64,000 bases of DNA from contig NC_012982.1 of assembly GCF_000023785.1 (NCBI RefSeq), forward strand, positions 2,480,001 to 2,544,000, read 5' to 3'. Under the pieces are notes generated by a model. It did not search any database and had not been told where the DNA came from. It worked only from the letters and a program-made list of their open reading frames with translations. Shown in pieces: positions 43,824 through 53,155 of this stretch. This DNA is from Hirschia baltica ATCC 49814. Its GTDB lineage: Bacteria > Pseudomonadota > Alphaproteobacteria > Caulobacterales > Hyphomonadaceae. Made by a program: the position numbers and the translations under genes. Position 1 is the stretch's first letter; each line of letters begins with the position of its first letter.

Positions 43824-46403
43824 ATGTCTATTAAAACCAGTATTTTATCAGTATCATTCGTTTTGTTTTCAGCACTGATATCAGCCTTAATGCTGTCTCA
43901 TGCGGATGAAGAAACACAGACTGACTGGCCTGATAAAACGCTCGCATTTATGCGAACTGTTATTGATGAAAATGACGCTTCTTATTTCTCGCAAAAAGCA
44001 AAATTTGAAACAGAGCTGGTCAAAAAAGATATCAATACCCAAATGAGATATTGGAAGTCTCAAGCGTTCAACTCAGCAGCTTACGCGCCAACAGTCACCG
44101 AAGAATATGATCGCGCCAAAGCAATGATCCAAAAATTGAATAATTTGCAACCCAATTCGGATCACTCTGTTTTTATAAAAGCAATGGATGTTGTGAAAGA
44201 GACGATCGGCAACAGCGAAATAGACGAAGGTATTCTTCAAATTAACGCGCTTTTGAAAACCGAAGACCTAGACATTTCAGACAAGCTTAGAATTGAAATC
44301 GCCAAGGCGAATATCTACGATTACAATTTAAGCGCTGACAATTCAGCAAGTACACTCACAGAAGTCATTGCACAAAGCGAAATCGCCGACATCGATCCAG
44401 TGGTAAAAATTGATATCCTTAAAGCTAAAACGCTCATATTCCACTTCTCGCACGACCCTGAATCAATTCTGAAAGATGCCATTCAACAATATGAACTCGC
44501 GGGTAAGAGCGATCTGCTAGTTGAACGCTTTTCAGTGCTCAATATGGTCACGAGCCTTCTACTTTCTCATGGAGCTTATGAACAAGCTTTGGAAGCTGTC
44601 GATATATTACTACAAAACCTCGATCCGCCTCAATATATTTTCCAAGAATACTATAGCTATCAATTGTGTTCATACATCAATCTGTTTTCTGGGCGTAATG
44701 AAAGAAAAGCAGGCAATGACGAACTTGCAAAAAAACGTTTGGAAGCTGCTCTGAACTGCTCACTCAAAGCCGAACCGTTTCTTCCTGTACAAAGTGAAGT
44801 CGCGGTATTCGATTGGACGAATATCCTCATTGCAACGGCTTTTGATCTAGATAGACTAGATATCGTGCGAGACTATCTTCCGAAAATGAAGAACCTTCGA
44901 ATCTCTAGCGATAATTTCAACAATAAGACAGAAGTTATCACGATTGAGGCTAAGCTATTTCGGGCAGAAGGTAAGTATGATGACGCCTTCGACAAAATGC
45001 GGGAAGCCTTGAACACTTTATACGCAGAAAAACAGGACCAAATTGCACGAAATGTTGAACGCCAGACGCGGCTTATTGAAAGCGAAAAAGAACGCATCAC
45101 ATTAGAAGCCGACCTATTGGAGCGGGCAAACAAATCACAAAAAGAATCAATTCATAGACTTTATTGGCTCTTGGGTTTGATATGCTTCTTTCTTATTGTG
45201 ACAGCTATATTTGCTTTTTTTCTGCTAGCCACTCGCCGCGCTGCCATTGCGTCACGCGACAAAGCACGCAAGCTCAGTGAAGTGAAGTCACGGTTCTTAG
45301 CTAATATGAGCCATGAAGTGCGCACGCCTATGAGTGGCGTTTTAGGATTGACCAGCGCCTTAGAACAAACTCCGCTCACTAAAGAACAAAATGAACTTGT
45401 GGTTTTGATCGCGCAGTCTGGTGCTTATATGGTGAATATTCTCGATGATATTCTCGACTTTGCACAAATTGATAGGGACAATATCACGATTAGAATAGAC
45501 GCTTTTTCACCCAATGAATTGCTGTCTTCTACATATGCTTTTTTCCAAAAAAACACGCATGAAGCTGGGCTAGAACTTATTCTTGACTCAAAATTTCAGA
45601 ATGAGTTGGTCACACTTGGTGACGAAAAACGCATTCGCCAAATACTGTTTAATCTTATATCAAACGCAATAAAATTCACACCAAATGGCCAAATTACCCT
45701 TCGCGCTTGGTGCACCCAGTCAGATCAAGTCGACACCCAGTGCGAACTACATTTTGAAGTCAGCGATACCGGAATTGGTATGGATGAAAAACAGATGGAG
45801 AATATTTTTGATCCATTTGCACAAGTAGATATGACAAAAAGACGCCGATATGGCGGCTTAGGTCTTGGCCTATCTATATGCAAACAATTGCTAGATGCGA
45901 TGGGCGGAGCAATTTCCGTTACCTCAATCCCCGGCTCCGGCACAAATTTTAGTTTTTATGTCCCAGTGGACGTTCCAACATCTCAGAAAAGTCAGCCGGC
46001 TGAAATTATTAGTCAAGAAATCAGCTCCGAAGAAAATCCTTTACGCGTCATGGTGGTGGAAGATCACCCGATGAATCGCCGTGTAATTAGTATTCTACTG
46101 TCCTCTTTAGGCATTCAACCCGTCATTTTTGAAGGCGGACGCCAAGCCATCAACGCATATGAAACAGAAACATTTGATACCATTCTTATAGACATTCAAA
46201 TGCCTGATATTGATGGTATTCAAACTATGCACGCAATGCGGAAAATAGACGAAGGCCAAGGCAGAACCAGCCCGCGCTATATAGCGTTTACCGCGAATGC
46301 TATGGTGCACCAGATAGAGGAATACCGGGCAACTGGATTTGACGACATCCTAACCAAACCAATTGAAGCAAAAGACCTCGTAAAAATCCTAAACATCGAA
46401 TAA
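43824..46403 (+). CDS. hybrid sensor histidine kinase with TPR-like periplasmic sensor
   Basis: Protein of 859 aa. A signal-anchor (ILSVSFVLFSALISALMLS) is followed by about 420 periplasmic residues of helical, tetratricopeptide-like repeats, then TM2 (LYWLLGLICFFLIVTAIFAFFLL, about 445-470). The cytoplasmic part has a HisKA domain with phospho-acceptor His497 in FLANMSHEVRTPMSG, HATPase motifs NLISNAIKFTP, DTGIGMDEKQMENIFDPFAQ and GGLGLGLSICKQL, and a C-terminal receiver with phospho-acceptor Asp790 in LIDIQMPDIDG and Lys in LTKPIE. Output must leave through another receiver or phosphotransfer protein. ATG 43824 with TAGGA upstream. Signal unknown. Confidence 0.9.
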   Translation: MSIKTSILSVSFVLFSALISALMLSHADEETQTDWPDKTLAFMRTVIDENDASYFSQKAKFETELVKKDINTQMRYWKSQAFNSAAYAPTVTEEYDRAKAMIQKLNNLQPNSDHSVFIKAMDVVKETIGNSEIDEGILQINALLKTEDLDISDKLRIEIAKANIYDYNLSADNSASTLTEVIAQSEIADIDPVVKIDILKAKTLIFHFSHDPESILKDAIQQYELAGKSDLLVERFSVLNMVTSLLLSHGAYEQALEAVDILLQNLDPPQYIFQEYYSYQLCSYINLFSGRNERKAGNDELAKKRLEAALNCSLKAEPFLPVQSEVAVFDWTNILIATAFDLDRLDIVRDYLPKMKNLRISSDNFNNKTEVITIEAKLFRAEGKYDDAFDKMREALNTLYAEKQDQIARNVERQTRLIESEKERITLEADLLERANKSQKESIHRLYWLLGLICFFLIVTAIFAFFLLATRRAAIASRDKARKLSEVKSRFLANMSHEVRTPMSGVLGLTSALEQTPLTKEQNELVVLIAQSGAYMVNILDDILDFAQIDRDNITIRIDAFSPNELLSSTYAFFQKNTHEAGLELILDSKFQNELVTLGDEKRIRQILFNLISNAIKFTPNGQITLRAWCTQSDQVDTQCELHFEVSDTGIGMDEKQMENIFDPFAQVDMTKRRRYGGLGLGLSICKQLLDAMGGAISVTSIPGSGTNFSFYVPVDVPTSQKSQPAEIISQEISSEENPLRVMVVEDHPMNRRVISILLSSLGIQPVIFEGGRQAINAYETETFDTILIDIQMPDIDGIQTMHAMRKIDEGQGRTSPRYIAFTANAMVHQIEEYRATGFDDILTKPIEAKDLVKILNIE

Positions 46404-46461
46404 CTGCCCCGCTTAACCCCATCTCTTGCCACGACTCCTTCATCGTGGCACTTCCCTGCCT

Positions 46462-47121
46462 ATGTCACGTAGTTTCGTTTATGCTCCAGCCAAAGATCCA
46501 TCCATTGTCGTCATCTATGAAGATGAGGCATTTCTTGTGCTGGATAAACCATCGGGATTATTAAGCGTTCCGGGTAAACCACCAGAACATTCCGATTGCC
46601 TTGAAACACGAGCGCAAGCTGTGTACCCCGAAGCACGTACTGTTCATCGCCTCGATATGGCAACATCGGGTGTATGGGTCATGGCACGAGAACACGCCAT
46701 GATGCGGCATTTAGGGCTTCAATTTGAACGCCGCCACACGTCCAAAACTTATATCGCACGCGTATGGGGTGACATTGAAGATGATGAAGGCTTCATTGAC
46801 GAACCTATAATTTGCGACTGGCCCAACCGCCCGAAGCAGATGATTTGCTATGAAAAGGGAAAGCCATCTCAAACAAAATGGAAAGTCATTGAGCGCAAAG
46901 ACGGCATAACACGGGTAGAACTCACACCAATAACCGGCAGAACTCACCAATTACGCCTGCACATGCAACACATTGGGCACCCAATTTTAGCTGATCGCAT
47001 CTATGCACATGATGAAGCATTTGAAGCAGCAGACCGCCTTCAATTGCATGCGCATAGCATAACCATGCATCATCCGATTGGCGGCGAGAAAATTACATTT
47101 ACAAGCCCAGTCCCTTTCTAG
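46462..47121 (+). CDS. rluA: RluA family pseudouridine synthase
   Basis: Protein of 219 aa, the same length as E. coli RluA and lacking an S4 domain. Catalytic Asp is in ARTVHRLDMATSGVWVMA; later motifs SKTYIARVWG, LTPITGRTHQLRLHMQHIGHPILADRIYA are complete. RluA modifies 23S rRNA U746 and tRNA U32. ATG 46462 is used; no good ribosome site is visible and the frame opens at TTG 46426. Specificity inferred from length and domain composition. Confidence 0.87.
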   Translation: MSRSFVYAPAKDPSIVVIYEDEAFLVLDKPSGLLSVPGKPPEHSDCLETRAQAVYPEARTVHRLDMATSGVWVMAREHAMMRHLGLQFERRHTSKTYIARVWGDIEDDEGFIDEPIICDWPNRPKQMICYEKGKPSQTKWKVIERKDGITRVELTPITGRTHQLRLHMQHIGHPILADRIYAHDEAFEAADRLQLHAHSITMHHPIGGEKITFTSPVPF

Positions 47122-47159
47122 GAACTTTCATTCTAGAAAGGGATAGCAGCTAGGACACA

Positions 47160-47972
47160 TCACTGACCTGAAACATAAAGGCCAATGTTTACAACAGTAT
47201 CCACCCAGATTTCATCTTGATGCGCGACAAGGTAATCAAGCAATTCCTGATGTGCTTCTGCAGATACTTTCAAATGATCTGCGCCTACGCCATGAAATAA
47301 CAAAGACCCTGCACCGCCTTTTGCAACGACGGATTTAACATAAGCAATCAACTGCTCGCCTGTCGCACCTTCCGGTCCATATGCTGGAATATTGTAGATA
47401 TCACCTTCGACATAGGGAACATCATAAACACCACGCGCAGCAACAAATAGCGGCTTAATTGCATTGTAATAACTGCCATCAGATGTCACAGATTCACTGC
47501 ATGGATACCCAAAACTTCTAACTTGTTTGCCATCCAGTTTGCTTAGCGTTTCATTGACACTTTCAATTTCTGCAATCATTTGAGCGATTGTGTATTTATC
47601 CAAGTCTTTTTTAGGATCTACCCACTCACGTCCAGGCAATGAAGCTTTACACGGATGATTGAAAGTATGATTTCCAAGTTCATGACCATTATCAGCTGCA
47701 GCAACCCACTCTTTCGTTCTGTGGTTCCAAGGATATCGATCAAGGGTGACGTAGAATGTTCCTTTAAGTCCAGCTGCATCCAAAGCTGGCAATGCCACAT
47801 CTAAATGGCTGTCGACTGCATCATCATATGTCAGCGCGATGGCAGCTTTTGTACCATTGGGCCATACAGTTTTAGTCGTGTTGGGGTTGGATGCTTCTTG
47901 AACATCAATACTTGCACATCCAATTAGCAACATTGCAAACGAAATACAGGCCGTAAATTTAACTTGTTTCAT
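47160..47972 (-). CDS. polysaccharide deacetylase lipoprotein (NodB-type, CE4)
   Basis: Protein of 270 aa. A signal peptide with lipobox LLIGC leads to a NodB-fold domain: motif 1 ALTYDDAVDSH (Asp-Asp catalytic/metal pair), motif 2 NHTFNHP (H-x3-H metal ligands), RSFGYPCSESV as motif 3, and late LFHGVGAD. It probably removes acetyl groups from an envelope or extracellular polysaccharide, consistent with the exoD and glycosyltransferase genes around. ATG 47972 has GGAGG; the long upstream part of the frame lies in non-coding DNA and the end of the IscU-like gene. Confidence 0.88.
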   Translation of the reverse strand: MKQVKFTACISFAMLLIGCASIDVQEASNPNTTKTVWPNGTKAAIALTYDDAVDSHLDVALPALDAAGLKGTFYVTLDRYPWNHRTKEWVAAADNGHELGNHTFNHPCKASLPGREWVDPKKDLDKYTIAQMIAEIESVNETLSKLDGKQVRSFGYPCSESVTSDGSYYNAIKPLFVAARGVYDVPYVEGDIYNIPAYGPEGATGEQLIAYVKSVVAKGGAGSLLFHGVGADHLKVSAEAHQELLDYLVAHQDEIWVDTVVNIGLYVSGQ

Positions 47973-48057
47973 GACTCGTCCTCCACTCCACACTATATTG
48001 TGTGGTTTATATAATTTGCTGCAAATTATGGACCACGTAACATTAGATCCACATAGA

Positions 48058-48504
48058 CTAGCTGTTAGCCGATTGCTTTTCATTTGCTGCTTCCATGGCT
48101 GCAATCAGTGCTTCAAAAGCTAAAAGTGTGGAAGTGTGTCTCTGTGGATAGTCACGTACGCCTTCAAGGTGGCGCAATTCCCAAAAATCGCCTTCTGGTG
48201 GCGGTGCGCCCTCTTTCAGCATGGCTTTAAACGCATCTCGAATTGCCACAATATCCGCTAAATTCTTACCTTTTGCATGCGCAGATAATACCGAACATGA
48301 AGTCTGACCGAGGACACACGCCTCAGGCTCAAAACCAATGTCAGTAATTTTGCCTTCACTATCCAAATTCACGTCTGCCGTAATGACAGAACCACACACA
48401 CGGGAAACCTTACGCGCACTTCCATCAGGATTTGCAAGACGCTCCGCATTCGGGATATTCGCCGCCAGCTCCAATACGCGATTATGATAAATTTCATCAA
48501 ACAT
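48058..48504 (-). CDS. IscU/SufU-like iron-sulfur scaffold protein
   Basis: Protein of 148 aa of the NifU N-terminal family (FDEIYHNRVLELAANIPN, KGKNLADIV, TSTLLAFEAL). Cysteines at 37, 63 and 70 correspond to the cluster ligands, but the Asp after the first Cys of IscU/SufU (CGD) is Ser here (VCGSV) and the second is in CVLGQTSC. An alphaproteobacterial subgroup has this form. It probably has a role in Fe-S assembly or delivery but could have lost scaffold function. Confidence 0.82.
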   Translation of the reverse strand: MFDEIYHNRVLELAANIPNAERLANPDGSARKVSRVCGSVITADVNLDSEGKITDIGFEPEACVLGQTSCSVLSAHAKGKNLADIVAIRDAFKAMLKEGAPPPEGDFWELRHLEGVRDYPQRHTSTLLAFEALIAAMEAANEKQSANS

Positions 48505-48547
48505 AGCTTTTAGGTCGTTATCCGTGATTAATTCTTCAAGAGGGTCT

Positions 48548-49165
48548 TTAGCCTAAGCCAATGAATTTTAGCAATCTATCAGCGACTTTCAGCATAAGCA
48601 GAACACTTCCAAGAAAAGCACCGCCAGCAATAAACAAAAAGACGCCATCACGCGCGGCCAAACCAATGCCTATCATCAAAATGGCTAGGCTGGGCAAAAT
48701 CGGACCAAGCGGAATAAGGCCTAACGGGTATGTGATCAAAGCAGCAAGCACGCACCCTATGGCAACAATATTGATGAAAGGTGCTTCGGTTAAAAACGTA
48801 AATCGAGGCTTGGTGAATTTATCTGCCTTAATTGCCCACGGCATACCCACATCTAAAGCCGATATCAAAAATTTACGCGGGAATGTTGTGTTGAGCGCCT
48901 TCTTCGGCACCCATGGATAATGTCGTCCAAACACAATCTGGATAGCAATAATCCAAGTCACTGTCGCAACCAACCAGTTGGCACCCGGAATGATTGTCAA
49001 TGGGGATAGTGCAATAAACCCCAGCAATAAAATAACCGGGCCATATGCTCGACGTCCGACGACATCAAGCAATTGGCGCACTGAAACATTATCGCCTTCA
49101 GTGCCGGCTTTTATTCTTTCCAACAATGCGGCGAAGGTCTGGCGTTGCTCGACCCCGTTCGTCAT
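48548..49165 (-). CDS. exoD: exopolysaccharide synthesis protein ExoD
   Basis: Protein of 205 aa, integral membrane. After LLERIKAGTEGDNVSVRQLLDVVGRRAYGPVILLLGFIALSPL, the ExoD family opening, there are about five hydrophobic helices with a glycine/proline-rich ALITYPLGLIPLGPILPSLAILMIGIGLAARDG near the C-terminus. ExoD affects exopolysaccharide production in rhizobia; its biochemical role is unknown. ATG 49165 (MTNGV) is preferred; an upstream in-frame ATG at 49192 is possible. Confidence 0.88.
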   Translation of the reverse strand: MTNGVEQRQTFAALLERIKAGTEGDNVSVRQLLDVVGRRAYGPVILLLGFIALSPLTIIPGANWLVATVTWIIAIQIVFGRHYPWVPKKALNTTFPRKFLISALDVGMPWAIKADKFTKPRFTFLTEAPFINIVAIGCVLAALITYPLGLIPLGPILPSLAILMIGIGLAARDGVFLFIAGGAFLGSVLLMLKVADRLLKFIGLG

Positions 49166-49291
49166 GATTCCAGAATTTGAGAGCATAAGCATCAGACTTT
49201 TAGAAAAAACAGCACTCTAGGGAATCTAAGAGTATCTGAATTTAAATAGAATGGCTGCAATTTTATTTTGCTTCAAGCCTATTGCTCTGTT

Positions 49292-50251
49292 TCAATTTTG
49301 TTTCTTTGCTTCAAACTGAGTTTGGATTTTATCAAAGAAGGGTCCTGCGCGGGCTGCAAAATCATCTTCCAATGGAATGTTGATATGTGTCCCGTTTTCA
49401 AATTCCAAATATGTGGTGTCATTGCCTTGATTTTCTAGTGCATCTGCGAGTGAACGAGATAGCCATGCTGGAAGCACTTTATCTTTGCTACCGGCTAGAA
49501 CCAACACAGGAATATCCTTATCTTTCAATGGGGTAGCATTGTCCCCGTCTCGTGGTGTGGTTGATGGTTCCATTTTTATAAACGGGAAAATCCGCAAGAA
49601 CCAAGGCTTCCATTCCTTAGCTGCTTCTTCTGCGCTGAGAGCTGAAGTTTCATAGACGAATCCATCCAATTTTTCTGAAAGCGCCGCCATTTCAGGACAT
49701 ATGAAACCACCAAGGGAATGCCCCCAGAAAATTAGCGGCCTGTCTCCGGCTAATTGGTTGGCAAGTGAGACAATATCCGACGAAATTGCCTTTACAGAAT
49801 CTACGGATGGCGTGCCAGTGCTGTCACCATATCCCGGGTAATCGAACTCGAAAACGTCGCCCCAAGGCAATAGTTTTTTGGCATAATATACACCTAAATT
49901 CGGGCGATCACCAGCAGACCCATAACAGCTCAAAATAAGTGGTCGACTGTTATCGCTTTCAGATTTTGATGATTTTACAACAGAGTAAGCGATGCGATAG
50001 TCTGCAACCTCGACAAACCCGTGCTCGATATCAGCAGGTAAATGTCCTTCAACAAGTGGCGCTTCTAATTCTTTTGTCCACTGTGAGGTCAATAAATCCT
50101 CATCAACGAATTTCAGCTCTTCTTGAGTACTTGCCTTCTCTTTCCACTTGGGAGGATTGAAGATCTTATCATCGGACATTGATATAGTGCAGCCTGCGCC
50201 GCCCAATGCCCCAGCGAGTATTGTACCCAAGAGTTTTAATTTGAAATTCAT
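49292..50251 (-). CDS. alpha/beta-hydrolase lipoprotein (paralogue A)
   Basis: Protein of 319 aa with lipobox LGGAGC (Cys about 21). The fold is the alpha/beta hydrolase: GDVFEFDYPGYGDSTG supplies the oxyanion region, the nucleophile elbow is FWGHSLGGF, acid Asp is in VLAGSKDKVLP and His in NGTHINIP. It resembles BAAT/acyl-CoA thioester hydrolase or FrsA-like surface hydrolases, but the substrate is unknown. The adjacent gene 50315 is a paralogue of the same length and order, so a tandem duplication followed by divergence is likely. Lipid-anchored, facing the periplasm or surface. Confidence 0.82.
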   Translation of the reverse strand: MNFKLKLLGTILAGALGGAGCTISMSDDKIFNPPKWKEKASTQEELKFVDEDLLTSQWTKELEAPLVEGHLPADIEHGFVEVADYRIAYSVVKSSKSESDNSRPLILSCYGSAGDRPNLGVYYAKKLLPWGDVFEFDYPGYGDSTGTPSVDSVKAISSDIVSLANQLAGDRPLIFWGHSLGGFICPEMAALSEKLDGFVYETSALSAEEAAKEWKPWFLRIFPFIKMEPSTTPRDGDNATPLKDKDIPVLVLAGSKDKVLPAWLSRSLADALENQGNDTTYLEFENGTHINIPLEDDFAARAGPFFDKIQTQFEAKKQN

Positions 50252-50314
50252 TGCGCAAACACCTCACTGATTAAAGTCACTTATTGTTTACGCAATTGAT
50301 TTGGTTTTAGATCA

Positions 50315-51283
50315 TCAATTCTCAGAACGCTTTAGGTCTTTGATGTCTGACAGCAATGGATTTACGCGTTTATAAAAATCAAATTGATCCGTGATTGTTG
50401 AATGCTCGGCTTTTTTAAACTCAAGATAGGTTACGTCTACATCCCTGCGTTTAAGCGCTTTTTTCAATGATCTAGCTAACCCGACAGGCAGCATTTCATC
50501 TTTTTTTGCACCAAGAACAATCACCGGGCCTTTAAAATATGCAAGCGCTCTTGCATTGTCGTAATCTTTGAGACTGTCTTTGATATCGAGACCAACGAAT
50601 GGCAAATACCATGGCTTCCAAGCTTCTGCCACTTCTTCAACATTGAGCGCAGTGGCTTCCAAAACGATTGCATCAGGCTCTTTTGCGACGCGTGCTATTT
50701 CTGAACACACAAAGCCTCCAAGGGAGTGTCCCCATAAAATAATTGGGCGATCACTACCGAGTTTATCTATATTTTCTGTGACGACAGTGTGCATCTTGTG
50801 CATACTTTCTGTGGACGCAGTGCCGGGTGAGTCGCCATACCCTGGGTAGTCAAATAATAATACGTCGCCCCACGCAAAATTCTTCTTGGTTGTTCGAACA
50901 CCGCTATTTTTCCTATCGCCCGTGTTACCGAAACAATTGACAATGAGCGGACGTTTGACAGCACTATCTGCACTTGCAACTGAGCTGACCAATGTCCAAG
51001 CAAGACGATCTTCACCTTCTCCCCAAAACCCATGTTCCAAACTCGCAGGTAGATGCGCAGCAAAACCACGCGCATCAATAAGCTGTTCGGATGATGGCTG
51101 AGTAAGGCTGGATTCGTCTTCCAACTTCATCAGGGATAAGTCGGTCTTTTTTTCAGATATTTCTCTGGGTTTAAAAACAACCGATTCGTCAATTTCTTTG
51201 TCGAAGCAGCCAGATAAAAGCAACAAGGACATTGCCAAGCCAATTGTCACCAATGGCTTGGCGTTAAAGCTTTTGAAGGTCAT
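50315..51283 (-). CDS. alpha/beta-hydrolase lipoprotein (paralogue B)
   Basis: Protein of 322 aa with lipobox LLLSGC. The hydrolase motifs parallel paralogue A: FDYPGYGDSPGT, ILWGHSLGGFVCSEIA, VLGAKKDEMLPVGLARSL and a C-terminal KAEHSTIT histidine. Key residues Ser, Asp and His appear intact, so both copies are probably active. A common segment AxEWKPWxL near 205-215 links both paralogues. No known substrate. Confidence 0.82.
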   Translation of the reverse strand: MTFKSFNAKPLVTIGLAMSLLLLSGCFDKEIDESVVFKPREISEKKTDLSLMKLEDESSLTQPSSEQLIDARGFAAHLPASLEHGFWGEGEDRLAWTLVSSVASADSAVKRPLIVNCFGNTGDRKNSGVRTTKKNFAWGDVLLFDYPGYGDSPGTASTESMHKMHTVVTENIDKLGSDRPIILWGHSLGGFVCSEIARVAKEPDAIVLEATALNVEEVAEAWKPWYLPFVGLDIKDSLKDYDNARALAYFKGPVIVLGAKKDEMLPVGLARSLKKALKRRDVDVTYLEFKKAEHSTITDQFDFYKRVNPLLSDIKDLKRSEN

Positions 51284-51328
51284 ACAGTATCCCCGAGAAA
51301 AATTAATTCACGGACAGGTTACTCTGAC

Positions 51329-52714
51329 TCACCCTCTGCGCCAAGTAGAACCACCAGCATTATCCATAATCTCGATGCCCTCAGCTGCTAATTCATCGCG
51401 GATGCGATCAGCTTCAGCCCAGTCCTTATTGGCTCTGGCATCCAGACGCGCCTGAACTAATAAATCTATGCGCGCGGCATCATCGCCATCATCGCCTTTT
51501 TCCCATTCTTCGGGTGTGAGCTGCAATAGCCCCAGCATATCACCTGCAAAAATCAGATCAGCACGTGCTTGCGCCATTGCTTCCTGATCACCTGCATCAG
51601 CAGCACGGTTTGCCTCACCAGAAATTCGAGATAGCTCTGCCAATGCTTGGGGGGTGTTCAAATCATCGCAAAGTGCATGAATGACCGCAATATCTTCATA
51701 TTCAATGTCGGCAAAATCCCAGACACGGCGCAGAGCACCATATGCACGATCAAGCGTTGCTTTACATTGATCTAACAAAGCCTGTGTCCAATCAAGCGGT
51801 TGACGATATTGCGCAGACAACAAAGCCATGCGCAGCACTTCGCCATGTGTTTCCTTGAGCATTTCATGTGGAATTTTCACATTACCAATGCTTTTGGACA
51901 TTTTCTCAGATTCAATATCAAGAAATCCATTGTGCAACCAATAATGCGCCATTATTTCACCGTGCGCACATTCAGATTGAGCGATCTCATTTTCATGGTG
52001 TGGGAATTGAAGATCAATACCGCCGCCATGAATATCAATTGTTTTGCCAAGCACAGCTTCTATCATGGCTGAACATTCAATATGCCAGCCCGGACGCCCT
52101 CTTCCCCAAGGGCTATCCCAGATCGCATCTTCTGGTTCACCCGGCTTTGCAACTTTCCAGAGTGCGAAATCAGCAGGGTCGCGTTTTTCAGATTCAACAT
52201 CCACACGCGCACCCGCAAGCATGTCATCAAGATTGCGACCGGACAGCTTGCCGTAATCTTCCATAGACTTCACATGGAACCACAATCCAGATTCTGTGCG
52301 ATACGCATATTTCTTGCGCTCGAGCTTTTTCATCATCTCAATCATTTGAGGGATGTGCGCGACTGCTGTTGGGCGAAAATCCGGCTCAAGAATATTGAGA
52401 GCCGCTGAGTCTTCTAAATATGCTTTTGTGAATTTCTCGGTGATTGCAGAAATGGGTTCGCCGCTATCATTGGATGCTTTGATAATCTTATCATCAACAT
52501 CCGTTAGATTGCTGGCATACAATACGGCTTCATCACCATATTTAGACCGCAATAAACGATAGAGAATATCAAACACGACGGGCGGTCTGAAATTTCCAAT
52601 ATGCGCATAGGAATAAACTGTTGGACCACATACATACATTGTCACCCGCTCTTCATCTTGAGGTATAAACACCTCTTTTTTGCGCGTCAGTGAGTTTGTA
52701 AGTTTAATGTCCAC
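51329..52714 (-). CDS. cysS: cysteinyl-tRNA synthetase
   Basis: Protein of 461 aa, class I. The HIGH motif is YAHIGNFRPPV near residue 37, KMSKSIGN near 265, and zinc ligands lie in MYVCGPTVYSY, WHIECSAM and HHENEIAQSE. The C-terminal helical domain and ARANKDWAEADRIRDELAAEGIEIMDNAGGSTW tail are standard. ATG 52714 starts with MDIKLTNSLTRKKEVF. Divergent from folE with a 435-bp gap. Confidence 0.96.
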   Translation of the reverse strand: MDIKLTNSLTRKKEVFIPQDEERVTMYVCGPTVYSYAHIGNFRPPVVFDILYRLLRSKYGDEAVLYASNLTDVDDKIIKASNDSGEPISAITEKFTKAYLEDSAALNILEPDFRPTAVAHIPQMIEMMKKLERKKYAYRTESGLWFHVKSMEDYGKLSGRNLDDMLAGARVDVESEKRDPADFALWKVAKPGEPEDAIWDSPWGRGRPGWHIECSAMIEAVLGKTIDIHGGGIDLQFPHHENEIAQSECAHGEIMAHYWLHNGFLDIESEKMSKSIGNVKIPHEMLKETHGEVLRMALLSAQYRQPLDWTQALLDQCKATLDRAYGALRRVWDFADIEYEDIAVIHALCDDLNTPQALAELSRISGEANRAADAGDQEAMAQARADLIFAGDMLGLLQLTPEEWEKGDDGDDAARIDLLVQARLDARANKDWAEADRIRDELAAEGIEIMDNAGGSTWRRG

Positions 52715-53149
52715 GAGTTCTATTTCCTATTGAATTAAGATAACGGCCCTCTTATCGAGTGCATTTAATTGCACCTTCTAGCGCATTAAGAGCGGACCAC
52801 AACCTAAATAAGATCTATGTTGGCCTTCAATACCCCATAAAAAGCCTATTCCTCTATTCTATTTTATCACCTCGTTTGTCATTGCCTTCCCAGCAATGCA
52901 GGAAAGTAATTGCGAAATACTGATCTGAGGCTCTCATTCGATCGTATTTAAAGACATTACATCTCAGATTTCAGGCAAATCGCGTGCGAACAAAATTGAC
53001 AATCCTGTCTCGCGCACTATCTCTATGCCTCACCCTGAGGGGATCAAATTCGGGCGGGCGTTAAGTCCGGGCTTTGGAATGCAATATTTATTGCGACCAA
53101 TTGAGCCCCGGCTCGACCCTCGTCCCTCAGACATGAAAGGTCCATTCAA
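52715..53149. other. divergent cysS-folE intergenic region
   Basis: 435 bp. The folE-proximal part contains a -35 TTGACA (52996-53001) with a weak TATC-type -10 near 53018-53023 and a structured leader (53028-53149). The cysS-proximal half is AT-rich, and I see only a GTGCATTTAATTGCAC palindrome at 52757-52772. Confidence 0.5.
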
Positions 53150-53155
53150 ATGGAC
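53028..53155 (+). promoter_or_regulatory. structured folE leader, candidate THF-II (folE motif) riboswitch
   Basis: The leader opens with GAGGG (53037-53041), which can pair with CCCTC (53117-53121). Inside are GCGTTAAG (53058-53065) and a long compound hairpin: CCGGGC / GCCCCGG, TTGG/CCAA and GCAAT/ATTGC. After it, GTCCAT loop ATGGAC (53140-53155) pairs over the folE start codon, with AAAGG just before it. Known THF-II RNAs occur in alphaproteobacteria directly upstream of folE, and from memory include a GCGUUAAG-like strand. Identification is inferred from position and shape. Confidence 0.5.

Noticed and set aside
53018-53023. Strong -10 for folE
   Set aside because: TATCTC is a poor -10, and only the TTGACA -35 is good, so a promoter was noted in text but not listed as its own feature.
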